DNA of 64,000 nt, taken from Paraburkholderia sp. BCC1884 (GTDB taxonomy: Bacteria; Pseudomonadota; Gammaproteobacteria; Burkholderiales; Burkholderiaceae). The stretch spans positions 186,001-250,000 of the forward strand of contig NZ_CAAJGL010000101.1 in NCBI RefSeq assembly GCF_900996225.1, in the 5' to 3' direction. Below the pieces are notes generated by a model. The model was not told the DNA's origin, searched no databases, and saw nothing but the letters and a program-made list of their open reading frames with translations. Positions within the stretch are counted from its first letter, which is position 1. The number at the start of each line of letters is the position of its first letter. Of the stretch, positions 48,336-57,192 are shown piece by piece. Made by a program: the position numbers and the translations under genes.

Positions 48336-50075
48336 ATGTTCATCGATACGCGAACTGTTGAACAGAATTCGGTCATTGAAACGACGGTCTGCATTATCGG
48401 CGCGGGGGTCGCCGGCATCACCCTTGCGCTGGAGATGTCGCGCGCGGGTGTCGACACCTGCGTGCTGGAAAGCGGCGGCTTTGGTCCCGACGACGAGACC
48501 CGCGATCTCTATCGCGGCGAAAACGCCGGACTTCCCTATACCTTCGCGGACGGTTCGCGCAGCCGCTATTTCGGCGGCAGCAGCAACTGCTGGGGTGGCT
48601 GGTGCCGGCCGCTCGATCCGTGGGATTTCGACAAGCGCGACTGGATCGCGCACAGCGGCTGGCCGTTCGGTCTCGACGAACTGGCGCCTTACTATGCGCG
48701 CACTCACGAACTGCTGAAGCTGGGTCCGCAGAATTTCGACCCGGCGTATTGGGAGCGCGAAATCGGGCGTCCGGATGTGCGTCGTCTGCCGCTCGGCACG
48801 GGCCATATGCGCGACACGGTCGCTCAGTTCAGCCCGCCGCTGCGTTTCGGCAAGGTGTATCGCGAAGAGCTGTCGCGCTCCGCGCGGGTGCGCGTGTTCC
48901 TCTACGCCAACGTGCTGAACATCGACGCCGACGCGCAGGGTACGAGTATTTCGCGAGTGCGAGTCGGAACGATCACTGAGCGCAAGATGTCGGTCAACGC
49001 GAAGATTTTCGTGCTGGCGACGGGCGGCATCGAAAACGCACGCCTGCTGCTTGCCTCGAACAACGTGCAGGCCGCTGGCCTCGGTAATGCCAACGATCTG
49101 GTGGGCCGCTATTTCATGGATCACCCGCGGATGATGTCGGGCAAGGTGCGTTTCCGTCCGGGCACGCCGCGCAACAAGCTGTACGACATCAAGTATCACT
49201 ATCAGAATGCCGCGGTCTCCGCGCACGGCACGAAGATTTCGTCGCAGTTCGCTCCGAACCCGGAATGGATGGCACGCGAGAGGTTATTGAACTCGCGCGT
49301 GTGGCTCTACTCGCGCTGGTACGGCGAGGGCAGCGCGGGCTCGGAAGCGCTGATCCGCTTCAAGGAAGCGTTGATGCAGAAGGATCAGCCGGGCCGTAAC
49401 GTCAGGGCGGATATCGCGACCATGGCCGCGCATCCGCTGGATACCGTCGGTTTCGGTTTGACCCGGCTGTTGCAATGGCCGGCGCTGATCACCGGCGTCA
49501 CGCTGCAGGCGATCGTCGAAGCGGTGCCCGATCCCGATAGCCGCGTCACGTTGTCGGCGGAGAAGCGCGATCGCTTCGGCATGCCGCGTGTCAAGGTGGA
49601 ATGGCGTCTGGGCGACCAGGTGCAACGCACCTTCGACAAAACCTTCGCACTGCTCGCGCAGGAATTGCAGCTGGCCGGCGTGGCCGACGTCGAACTCGAC
49701 GCGCCGCTCGAAGGCCGCAGCTGGCCGACGAAACTGGAAGGCACCTGGCACCACATGGGCACGACGCGCATGCACGATTCGCCACGCGAGGGTGTGGTCG
49801 ATCGCGATTGCAAGGTGCATGGCATGAGCAATCTGTACATCGGCGGCAGCTCGGTGTTCCCAACCGTCGGCGCCAATTTTCCGACCATCACGATTGCGGC
49901 GCTGTCGCTGCGACTGGCGGGGCATCTGGTGCGGCAACTGGATTTGCCGGACATCGTCGGCAACTTGCGGCTCGAAGCCGCGAACAGCTCGAGCATGTCG
50001 ATTCAGGTACAACCGCAGGTCGAGACCTTGCCGATCGCGGCATCCGCGTTGACGACCCTGATGAAAGAGCAGTGA
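48336..50075 (+). CDS. GMC-family FAD oxidoreductase
   Basis: 579 residues starting at the ATG at 48336 behind GGGAGTAGGGG. The N-terminal FAD loop is CIIGAGVAGITLALEMSRAG with VLESGG (acidic end of strand 2); SRSRYFGGSSNCWGGWCRP follows as the second GMC motif. The C-terminal part has GTWHHMGTTRMHD (His near 471) and VFPTVGANFPTITIAAL (Asn near 513), the His/Asn active-site pair used by pyranose 2-oxidase and membrane gluconate dehydrogenases. It carries no signal peptide. It is likely to oxidise a sugar hydroxyl of a precursor or lipid-linked intermediate in the cytoplasm. Such an enzyme is unusual in a Wzy-type locus. Confidence 0.88.
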   Translation: MFIDTRTVEQNSVIETTVCIIGAGVAGITLALEMSRAGVDTCVLESGGFGPDDETRDLYRGENAGLPYTFADGSRSRYFGGSSNCWGGWCRPLDPWDFDKRDWIAHSGWPFGLDELAPYYARTHELLKLGPQNFDPAYWEREIGRPDVRRLPLGTGHMRDTVAQFSPPLRFGKVYREELSRSARVRVFLYANVLNIDADAQGTSISRVRVGTITERKMSVNAKIFVLATGGIENARLLLASNNVQAAGLGNANDLVGRYFMDHPRMMSGKVRFRPGTPRNKLYDIKYHYQNAAVSAHGTKISSQFAPNPEWMARERLLNSRVWLYSRWYGEGSAGSEALIRFKEALMQKDQPGRNVRADIATMAAHPLDTVGFGLTRLLQWPALITGVTLQAIVEAVPDPDSRVTLSAEKRDRFGMPRVKVEWRLGDQVQRTFDKTFALLAQELQLAGVADVELDAPLEGRSWPTKLEGTWHHMGTTRMHDSPREGVVDRDCKVHGMSNLYIGGSSVFPTVGANFPTITIAALSLRLAGHLVRQLDLPDIVGNLRLEAANSSSMSIQVQPQVETLPIAASALTTLMKEQ

Positions 50076-50124
50076 GCGCGGAGCGACGGTGCGCGTTGGA
50101 TCGCGCATCGTCGCACGTGCGAGG

Positions 50125-51342
50125 TTAGCGACCTTCCCGAGCCGGCTCGCGCAACGGGCTGAGCGGGTTGCGTTCGCGTGTGCCGTCGGCGGCGCCCTTC
50201 GATTCCAGCAGCGCGGTCAACGCCGCCACCATGGTCTCGATCCGGAAGCGCGAGTTGAACGTGCGGGTAGCCTGCATACGCATGGCCGGGCGAGCGTAGT
50301 CGTCGAGGTCGAGCCAGTGCAGCAGACTTTTTTCCGTGCCTTCGACCGTATCCGATGCCACGATGCCCGCGCCGTCCGCCTGGATTTCGCGCCACACGTT
50401 GACCTTGTCGGAAATCAGCGCGGGCAGTCCACACCCCAACGCCTCGGCCACCGCCACGCCGAAATTCTCCTGATGCGAGGGCAGAACGAACACATCGCTC
50501 GCGTGGAATGCGCCCCACTTGAGGTCGCCCTGCAGCATGCCCGGCAGGCTCATACGGTCTTCGATGCCGGCTGCCTGAGCCTGCGCGCGCAGACTCGTCA
50601 TCCAGCCGGTTTCATCGGGGCCGGCGATTACCAGGTGCAGCGACTGATCGCGGCCCGCCACGCGTGCGAAGGCGTCGATCAGCAGATCGCAGCCTTTTTT
50701 GGCATGCACGCGGCCGAGAAACAGCACGATGCGTTTGCCGCGCAAGCTCGGGATGGCGCGCAGAAAGGTCTCGCGCACCGACTCGGCATCGACCTTCGGC
50801 ACGGTCGTGCCGAACGGCACGATGCGTTCACGCACCCGGTATAGCCAGAAAGATTGTGCGGCGCGCGTGCGTTCCTCCTCGGTCGTGAAGATCACGGCGC
50901 GCGCGTCGCGCAGCACGCGGTATTCCGCCCACGGCCAGTACAACCACTTCTTCAGATGCTTGAGCGGATAGGCTTCCTTGAACCACGGATCGAGCATGCC
51001 GTGCGCGTAGACGTAATACGGCACCTCGCTTTTGCGCAAGGCCTTCCATGCGGCGAAGCCATGGTATTGCCACAAGCCGTGCACGATGACCGCGTCGTAC
51101 TGTTTCGCATTGGCGGCGAGCCAGGGCGCGAGTCGCTTGCTGTAGCTGTAACGGCTGCTGGTCGGGCCAAACGCATGAACCGGAAACGGGAAGGCTGCCA
51201 GATGGGCGTCGCCTGGGGCGTCGCAGGTGGCGACTTCGATTTCGTGGCCGGCTTCCTGCATGGCCACGCCGCTGCGGCGTACGCCTTCAACAGGACCGCC
51301 GGCGCGTGGGTCGACGCTTGCAAGCAGGTGGAGAATTTTCAT
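50125..51342 (-). CDS. GT4-type glycosyltransferase
   Basis: 405 residues from the ATG at 51342, which overlaps the stop of the upstream polymerase gene by 4 bp (translational coupling); the open frame extends far upstream but only as antisense of the polymerase reading frame. N-terminal ILHLLASVDPRAGGPVEGVR (the GGP loop of family 4), a mid-protein VHGLWQYHGFAAW, YAHGMLDPWFKEAYPLKH, and C-terminal VLFLGRVHAKKGCDLLIDAF, VLPSHQENFGVAVAEALGCG and GLPALISDKVNVW. Similar to WcaC/WbaZ-like enzymes that act in EPS assembly. Transferred sugar unknown. Confidence 0.9.
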   Translation of the reverse strand: MKILHLLASVDPRAGGPVEGVRRSGVAMQEAGHEIEVATCDAPGDAHLAAFPFPVHAFGPTSSRYSYSKRLAPWLAANAKQYDAVIVHGLWQYHGFAAWKALRKSEVPYYVYAHGMLDPWFKEAYPLKHLKKWLYWPWAEYRVLRDARAVIFTTEEERTRAAQSFWLYRVRERIVPFGTTVPKVDAESVRETFLRAIPSLRGKRIVLFLGRVHAKKGCDLLIDAFARVAGRDQSLHLVIAGPDETGWMTSLRAQAQAAGIEDRMSLPGMLQGDLKWGAFHASDVFVLPSHQENFGVAVAEALGCGLPALISDKVNVWREIQADGAGIVASDTVEGTEKSLLHWLDLDDYARPAMRMQATRTFNSRFRIETMVAALTALLESKGAADGTRERNPLSPLREPAREGR

Positions 51343-52832
51343 CGGACGATATTGGCTCGGTTGGGGCGTTGCGTGGGCGGTTTGCGCGGCACGAGGGCGC
51401 CGAACTGGCTGGAGTCGGAAGCGTGATGGGAAGCGGTATGAGACACGCCGAGCGCGGAAGCCAGGTCGGCGCGTCCCATGCCGGGCTGGATGCGGCCGGG
51501 CAAATCGGGCATGGCGGACGGACGGACCGGCGGCCTCGGCGCACGTCGCGCGCGGGCCGGCAAGGCGCGTTGCAAGCGGGAGTACGTCGCGATCATCAGG
51601 CCGAGCGCAACGCCGAATACGAGCCCGGAAAAACGCGGCCCGAGCGGATTGCCGCCGATCGACGTCGCCGGTAACGCGGCGAACAGCATGATGGCGCGTC
51701 CCAGCACGGGCAGCATGGGGGCGTCGGGCACGACCGAGCGCCAATAGCGGTACGAAAGGAAGCAGACGCCGAGCGCGGCGAGCGTGGCCAACGGCATGGC
51801 GATGCCGAACACCAGGCCACCTGCGAACAGTTGGTAGACCCAGAAGTTGTGACCGGCAGGCCACTCGACCATCGCGTAGAAATCCTTCTCGCTCATCTGG
51901 CCGGCTAGATCCTGCAGATAGATCGGCGAGTAGCGGTAGTAATGGCCGTAACCTTCGCCGAATAGCAGCGTTTCCGGTTCGGCAGTCACCTGGTCATACT
52001 GGTCGCGGATTTCCGCGAGACGCGTGATGGTGGTCGGGTCTCTGCCGGAAGCAGTTTCCTGCGACGCGGAAATGCGTTGCGCCCAATGCTCGGCCACCGT
52101 CGGGAAACTCACGGCCGCGATGCCGGCCACGCCCGCCAGCACCGCGCCGACGATGATGCTGCGCGAGAAAGCGCGCCAGATATGCTGGATGGACGGCGCG
52201 CTCAGCGCGACGGCGATGATGAACAGCAGCACCGTGCCAACCAGCAGGCTGCGCGTCACGCTCAACAATTCGACGACGATGGTGATGGCGAACACGCCCA
52301 CGGTCATCAGCGAAAAGCGCTTGGCCACGACGAATTCGTGCAGCAGCACACCCTGCAAACCGAGCAACGTGACGGAGATGATCCGGTAGCGCACGTCTTC
52401 GAGGTCGCCGCCGGTTGCCATGCCGTAGGCGAACGTAAACAGCATGCTGATCAGATTGGCGATGTATAGAGCCCGCTCGAACTGCGAGATCCGAAACTCG
52501 CTCCACGGGCGGCAGGCCACGAGGTAACCCAGCAGGAAAAGCCCGAAGGGCAACAGGGTCCGCAGATAGTTGCCGGTGTCGTTGTCCTGGATCAGTTGGG
52601 GAACCACGCTGCCGAGCACGCACAGCACCAGGCTGGCGGTGACGAGCGTCCGCAGCCGCGAGCGCTCGTGAAAACGCGGCGCGATCAGCAGCAAAGCAAG
52701 GCCCGCGGCGATCGCCGGGAGCACCAGCAAGGATTGTGCAAAGTGACCGGTATTGGCGTCGGTCGCCTTGTAGTCCACCGCTAGCGGTAACAGAAAGATC
52801 CAGATCCAGGGCGTTGCATACTGGTGGCGCAT
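51339..52832 (-). CDS. Wzy-like polysaccharide polymerase / O-antigen ligase family protein
   Basis: 497 residues from the ATG at 52832 behind GGGGAGGAA. A polytopic inner-membrane protein with roughly 10-12 helices (IWIFLLPLAVDYK, LLVLPAIAAGLALLLIAP, LPFGLFLLGYLVACRP, SLLVGTVLLFIIAVALSAP and others) and one large periplasmic loop (about 265-335) with FGEGYGHYYRYSP and VEWPAGHNFWVYQLFAGG, where the last motif (HNxxxxxxxxxG) is the wzy/waaL-like signature. It ends in a basic cytoplasmic tail. No other polymerase gene is in the locus, so it is the best candidate for Wzy, which joins repeat units at the periplasmic face. Confidence 0.8.
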   Translation of the reverse strand: MRHQYATPWIWIFLLPLAVDYKATDANTGHFAQSLLVLPAIAAGLALLLIAPRFHERSRLRTLVTASLVLCVLGSVVPQLIQDNDTGNYLRTLLPFGLFLLGYLVACRPWSEFRISQFERALYIANLISMLFTFAYGMATGGDLEDVRYRIISVTLLGLQGVLLHEFVVAKRFSLMTVGVFAITIVVELLSVTRSLLVGTVLLFIIAVALSAPSIQHIWRAFSRSIIVGAVLAGVAGIAAVSFPTVAEHWAQRISASQETASGRDPTTITRLAEIRDQYDQVTAEPETLLFGEGYGHYYRYSPIYLQDLAGQMSEKDFYAMVEWPAGHNFWVYQLFAGGLVFGIAMPLATLAALGVCFLSYRYWRSVVPDAPMLPVLGRAIMLFAALPATSIGGNPLGPRFSGLVFGVALGLMIATYSRLQRALPARARRAPRPPVRPSAMPDLPGRIQPGMGRADLASALGVSHTASHHASDSSQFGALVPRKPPTQRPNRANIVR

Positions 52833-53114
52833 TGCTGAATTCCTCCCCGTCGCCGTCGATTCGCCGTCGGTCTGGTGCGGACGGTCTCGCATCGGGTCAT
52901 TGTGCGGGAATCTCCCAACTTGTTAGTTGGCTGGGCCGCATTCGTCGCCGATTGACAGGGTTCTGGCGAGCTCGGCATAAGCACGCCCGGCAAGACGCGC
53001 GCACACTTACCTACTTTGTCGGCCAATGCCTTGAAGTTGGCGCGCACGCGTGCGTAGCGCCAACCAAGATGCAAAAAGGGCCACGCGCCCGCGAAGACGA
53101 CAGGGGAGAACAAC
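52833..53114. promoter_or_regulatory. Divergent region with two inverted repeats
   Basis: 282 bp between the polymerase and acyltransferase genes. Two perfect dyads stand out: CCAACT-TGTT-AGTTGG (52915-52930) and GTTGGCGC-N13-GCGCCAAC (53036-53064, whose spacer contains the palindrome GCACGCGTGC). The repeats share GTTGG/CCAAC edges. The second lies about 50 bp before the acyltransferase start and would form a hairpin in its leader. Possible operators for the two divergent EPS transcription units. Confidence 0.45.
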
Positions 53115-54299
53115 ATGAAATTATTCGGCGGGGCGGGACCCGCGAAGACCGGCCGGGCGATCGAGCTCGATTTCGTTCGCGGCATCGCGATCATCGCGGT
53201 CATGGGCTTTCACTTTCATGCTGTTCACACCGGTAATTACCTCATACAGATCATCGAATACCCGCTGAAAAATTTCGGCCGGGAAGGTGTCAATCTGTTC
53301 TTTACGCTCAGCGGTTTTCTGGTGGGCGGCCTGTTGCTCAGACAGTACGCCGAAACGGGCCGTGTCGACGCGCGGCGCTTCATCATCCGACGGATTTTTC
53401 GTATCTGGCCCGCGTATTACGTACTGATCGTGTTTCACGTGCTGGCCGGGCGTCATCCGTTGAATAGCTTTCTGGTTCAGAACCTGACCCACTTGCAGAA
53501 CTATCTGGGGACCTCGATCACCCAGACGTGGAGCCTCGCGGTTGAAGAACACTTTTACCTCGTGCTGCCGGCGCTTTTATTGCTATTCGCGCGTTGGCGT
53601 CTCGGCGCGTGGACGATCGTCAGTATTCTGACCGGCATTTGCGCGGTGGTGCTCACCGCGCGCTGTTTCGCGGTGGCGGGCGGCAACCTGGATGGCGCCT
53701 TTGCGTACACGCAATACCGCATCGACAGTTTGCTGGTCGGCGTGATTCTGTCCGCGATCTACTGGATGAAGCCGGGCGCTTATCGCGAACTCGCCAGGCG
53801 CAAATGGTTGTTGATCGTGAGCGTCGTGCTGCTGTGCGCGTGGTTGGCTTTTGCCACGAAAAACCTCGCGCTCGACGAAAGCATCGGCTACACGATTCAG
53901 GCAATCGGCTTCGCCGCGCTGATCGTGCTGGTGCTGGAGTATTCCGGCTCGCTGCGCTCGTCGCTGGTGTATCGCGGTGTCGCGTGGATCGGGCTCTATT
54001 CGTACGGTATTTACCTGTGGCATTCGCTCGCGCTCGCACCGGGCGACATCATCATCCGCAAGGCCACCGCCCTCGGTCTGGCGCCGAGCGTGATCTGGGT
54101 CGTCGCGCTCGCCGCGCAGTTCGCGATTGCAATCATCATTGGCTACGCGACCACGCGTGCCATCGAGTATCCGTTCCTGCTGATGCGCAACAGGCTGTTC
54201 CCGGAAAAGCACAGCAGTTCGGTGCGTGGAGACGGTCCCGCCGATTTGCCTGTCGGGAAGGAAGTGCCCGTTGCAAACGGTGGCCAGTTGCCGACCTGA
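53115..54299 (+). CDS. Acyltransferase-3 (OafA/ExoZ-like) membrane protein
   Basis: 394 residues behind GGGGAGA. Family 3 acyltransferase with about 10 helices: the first contains LDFVRGIAIIAVMGFHFHAV, with the catalytic-type His, then LFFTLSGFLVGGLLLR (xxFxxSGFL motif), RRIFRIWPAYYVLI (the RRxxRIxPxY motif) and TWSLAVEEHFYLVLPALLLL (WSLxxEExFY). Such proteins carry acyl groups across the inner membrane and attach acetyl or other acyl groups to surface sugars. It is transcribed alone from a divergent region and ends at a shared bidirectional terminator. Confidence 0.93.
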   Translation: MKLFGGAGPAKTGRAIELDFVRGIAIIAVMGFHFHAVHTGNYLIQIIEYPLKNFGREGVNLFFTLSGFLVGGLLLRQYAETGRVDARRFIIRRIFRIWPAYYVLIVFHVLAGRHPLNSFLVQNLTHLQNYLGTSITQTWSLAVEEHFYLVLPALLLLFARWRLGAWTIVSILTGICAVVLTARCFAVAGGNLDGAFAYTQYRIDSLLVGVILSAIYWMKPGAYRELARRKWLLIVSVVLLCAWLAFATKNLALDESIGYTIQAIGFAALIVLVLEYSGSLRSSLVYRGVAWIGLYSYGIYLWHSLALAPGDIIIRKATALGLAPSVIWVVALAAQFAIAIIIGYATTRAIEYPFLLMRNRLFPEKHSSSVRGDGPADLPVGKEVPVANGGQLPT

Positions 54300-54340
54300 A
54301 TCTACGGTTGGGCGCGCGGCCGTCGCGAGCGCGAACACGA

Positions 54341-54380
54341 AAAAAGGCGTTCATCCTGTTCTACGGATGAACGCCTTTTT
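54341..54380. terminator. Bidirectional intrinsic terminator
   Basis: Perfect 16-bp stem AAAAAGGCGTTCATCC / GGATGAACGCCTTTTT with an 8-base loop, between the convergent acyltransferase and glycosyltransferase genes; a T5 run is present on each strand. Confidence 0.92.
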
Positions 54381-54406
54381 CGTCGTGTCGGGAAACTGCC
54401 TGGAAG

Positions 54407-55612
54407 TCAGGCCATCTGCTGCAGCAAGGTTTGCTTGAACTGGCCGAGCGTGTGACGCGACAGCAGATCTTCGCGCGCCGAGGGCACCGCTTCCTGCGGA
54501 TGCGGCCACGAGGTCATGGTTTCGGTAATCGCACGACCGATCGAAGCAGAGCTCAGGTCGCTCAGAATCGGCCCCAGTTCGCAACGCCGGCTGAACCAGC
54601 CGATCAATCCGTCTTCAGTCGCAATCACAGGCTTGCCGAAGCGGTATGCCTGCACCAGCACACCGCTCATGCCGTAGTGACCCTTGTAACCGAGCCAGAC
54701 TGCGTCGCAGGCCGAGAACAGATCGCGCTCGATGTCGTTCGAAATGAACGCGTCGAGCACGAGCGGCGCCGGTGTCAGACTGCGCACGTGATTGCGCATG
54801 AAGTGGCGCGTGCCGGCGTCCTGCTCGCCGGCGACGATCAGCGTCGGCGCATGTTCCAGACGCGTCAGCGCATGCACCAGTTCGTAAATGCCCTTGCGTT
54901 CGGTGATCGCGCCGTACACGAGCAGATATTGCTGCGCCGGATCGAGCCCGAGCCGCGCGCGCGCCAGCACGGGATTTTCCGCGTGCTCGTCCGGAAACGG
55001 ATCGGCCACATAGGCGATCTTCGCACTGCCCTTCGACGCACTGCGCGCGGACCATTCCGGCAAGGTGGGATCGATCGTCAGCAGGGTGCGCAGTCCGGTG
55101 GTGCGGATCGCGCGCTTGAAGAGCTGCGCCTTGATCGCGTTGACGAGCGGACGATCGGGCGCCTTGATGCCGACCTTGTGATGATGAAAGGTGGCGCGCA
55201 TCGTGATGCCGATCCACGGCGTCTTGCCGAACGGCGAGCCGAGAAACGGCAGCGAATAAAAGAAGTAGTCGACGTAGGGCACGACCACGAGGCGGATCGA
55301 CTGCATGCGGCTGAGGATCGAATACACGCGCTTGAAATATCGGTGAAAGCGCCAGTATTCGTTGGGGTCGCCAAATAGGCCGCGCGGTTTCTCCTCGGGG
55401 TCGACAAATGCAATCTGCTGCTCGGGACGATTGGCGGCCGTGATCTGACGGGCCAGCCGGTGGTCCTCGTTCGCGCATTCGGTCACGAGAATGCAGGGAT
55501 AGCCGGCCTCCGCGCAGGCTTGCATGGTCCACTCGACATACCGCCAGCGATGGCCGGTGAGATTGGGTTCCACAATCAGGACGTAGTCTTGTTCCATCGC
55601 GTCGGTAGCCAT
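54407..55612 (-). CDS. Glycosyltransferase (GT-B fold)
   Basis: 401 residues; the ATG at 55612 lacks a clear ribosome binding site, and an ATG five codons later is possible. N-terminal IVEPNLTGHRWRYVEWTMQA is an ordinary acceptor-side opening; the C-terminal half has LLVYGAITERKGIYELVHAL, LIVAGEQDAGTRHFM, DAVWLGYKGHYGMSGVLVQA and YRFGKPVIATEDGLIGW, typical of family 4-like transferases. The first half has an Arg/Phe-rich stretch (RFHRYFKRVYSILSRM) that could bind the membrane surface. It is divergent from wzx. Expected to add one sugar of the repeat unit; donor unknown. Confidence 0.85.
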   Translation of the reverse strand: MATDAMEQDYVLIVEPNLTGHRWRYVEWTMQACAEAGYPCILVTECANEDHRLARQITAANRPEQQIAFVDPEEKPRGLFGDPNEYWRFHRYFKRVYSILSRMQSIRLVVVPYVDYFFYSLPFLGSPFGKTPWIGITMRATFHHHKVGIKAPDRPLVNAIKAQLFKRAIRTTGLRTLLTIDPTLPEWSARSASKGSAKIAYVADPFPDEHAENPVLARARLGLDPAQQYLLVYGAITERKGIYELVHALTRLEHAPTLIVAGEQDAGTRHFMRNHVRSLTPAPLVLDAFISNDIERDLFSACDAVWLGYKGHYGMSGVLVQAYRFGKPVIATEDGLIGWFSRRCELGPILSDLSSASIGRAITETMTSWPHPQEAVPSAREDLLSRHTLGQFKQTLLQQMA

Positions 55613-55938
55613 GTGCGTTGGGAAAAAAAGTGCCCGGTCGCCGGTTGTGCCGCGGCGTCAGCTGAACCACGTTAGCATCGCCGATAACTATGGAATCGCC
55701 TATTTGACCCGTTTTGTGGGTAAACGTACCAGGGCGCGTCGGCTTCGGCTGAACTGGCCTAGCTGATGGCGGTTGTCGCCGATTCTCTCGCGGTAAGGTC
55801 GTGCATAGAGTTCGTTGAAAAACATCGCCAGCCTGGCTGGTGCGACCTAACTAATTATGCGCCGGCGGCGTTCACAGCGAAGCGTTATATCGCCATGAGC
55901 CCTGCAACAACGGCGTTGCGATTCGACGGAGATTCAGC
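55613..55938. other. Divergent intergenic region glycosyltransferase / wzx
   Basis: 326 bp without a gene. A small dyad ACCC-GTTTTGT-GGGT lies near 55708-55722 beside a TTGACC hexamer, promoter-like but without a good -10. A GGAG just before 55939 supports the TTG start of the flippase gene. Confidence 0.35.
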
Positions 55939-57192
55939 TTGCGGGCGATCAGGCTTCCGGCGCTCTCGATAGCGGGCAGCTTTGGCGCGAGTGCTGCGAC
56001 GTGGGTGCTGCTTCAGCAGTTCGCCGTGCGTGGCCTCGTGGCTATCAAATTTCTTGCCATCGGGCGCATGCTCGGGCCGGCGGCTATCGGTAGCGTCAGC
56101 GTGGCGCTGCTCGCGGTGGCCATCGCCGAGGCATTGTCCGACACGGGCCTCGCGCAGGCGGTCATTCAAGGCGAGCATCCGCCGACACGTCCGCAGCTCG
56201 GCGCGGTGTGGACCACGCTCACCGTGCGCGGCGTGCTCATCTCACTGCTGCTGGTCGCGCTCGCGCCCTTGCTGAGCAGCCAGTTCCATCTGAACGGTTC
56301 ACTCGTGCTGATCCAGCTCGCCGCGCTGCTGCCGTTGCTGCGCGGGCTGGCGTCGCCCACTTATTACGTCGTGCAACGCGAGCGGCGCTTTCAGCATATT
56401 GCCGGCGTGGAAGTGGCGGCGTCGTTCGTGGATTGTTCCGTCGGACTCGCGCTAGCCTGGTTCGGTGCCGGCGCGGCCTCGGTGCTGATCGGCCTCGTTG
56501 CCGGCGAGAGCCTGAAGAGCACGCTGACGTGGGCGACCATGAAGCCGCGTCCGCCGATTCGCGCCGTGTGGTCCGGCATTGGCCACTATGTCGGGTTCAG
56601 TCGCTGGATCTGGGCGAGTAGCGTGATCAATCTGCTACTCAACCAGTTCGACAAGGTCGTGGTCGGCAAATTGCTCGGGCCGGCGCAACTGGGCAGCTAT
56701 CAGATGTCGTCGCGGCTCGCGCAGATGCTGCTCGCCGATGCCGCCATCGCGATGTCGCAGTACCTCTTCCCTACCTTCGCGGCGCATCATCGACGCAATC
56801 CCCATTCGGCCTCGCGGATCATCAAGATCTATCTGCTGGTGATCGCAGTCGGCCTCGCGGCGTTCGTCGAAGTGCTCAGGCTGATCGCCGAGCCGCTGTT
56901 CTCGCTGATCCTCGGTGCGGCCTGGCTGCCTGCGGTACCGCTCTTCCGCATTCTCGTGATCAACATGGCGATCGGCGCGCTGATCGCGGTGCTGGTCGCT
57001 TATCTGCGCGCCATCGGCGATGCGAAGGCGACCGTGCATGCGTCCGCGATTCAGGTCGTGGTGCTGCTCGCGAGCGTGCCGTTCGCGGTGCATTATTGGG
57101 GCGTGACGGGCATCGCCTGGTCGATGACAGTCGGCCTCGGCTGCGCCGCTGCATGGATGCTCTTCAGAACGCTCAGGCCAAGGACGACATGA
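55939..57192 (+). CDS. Wzx-like polysaccharide flippase
   Basis: 417 residues starting at TTG (55939) with GGAG seven bases upstream; no ATG lies nearby in frame. A polytopic protein with about 12 helices of the MOP/polysaccharide transporter family: FLAIGRMLGPAAIGSVSVAL, LSDTGLAQAVIQGE, YYVVQRERRFQHIAGVEV, and FDKVVVGKLLGPAQLGSYQM, whose pattern (LxxxDxxxxGxxLGxxxxGxY) is the usual second-half signature. It moves the undecaprenyl-linked repeat unit to the periplasm. Its stop overlaps the start of the next transferase by 4 bp. Confidence 0.9.
   Translation: MRAIRLPALSIAGSFGASAATWVLLQQFAVRGLVAIKFLAIGRMLGPAAIGSVSVALLAVAIAEALSDTGLAQAVIQGEHPPTRPQLGAVWTTLTVRGVLISLLLVALAPLLSSQFHLNGSLVLIQLAALLPLLRGLASPTYYVVQRERRFQHIAGVEVAASFVDCSVGLALAWFGAGAASVLIGLVAGESLKSTLTWATMKPRPPIRAVWSGIGHYVGFSRWIWASSVINLLLNQFDKVVVGKLLGPAQLGSYQMSSRLAQMLLADAAIAMSQYLFPTFAAHHRRNPHSASRIIKIYLLVIAVGLAAFVEVLRLIAEPLFSLILGAAWLPAVPLFRILVINMAIGALIAVLVAYLRAIGDAKATVHASAIQVVVLLASVPFAVHYWGVTGIAWSMTVGLGCAAAWMLFRTLRPRTT

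Noticed and set aside
51343..51864. N-terminal extension of the glycosyltransferase at 50125
   Set aside because: The extension is Arg-rich antisense-like sequence inside the polymerase gene; the GT4 start motif begins exactly at the ATG at 51342.
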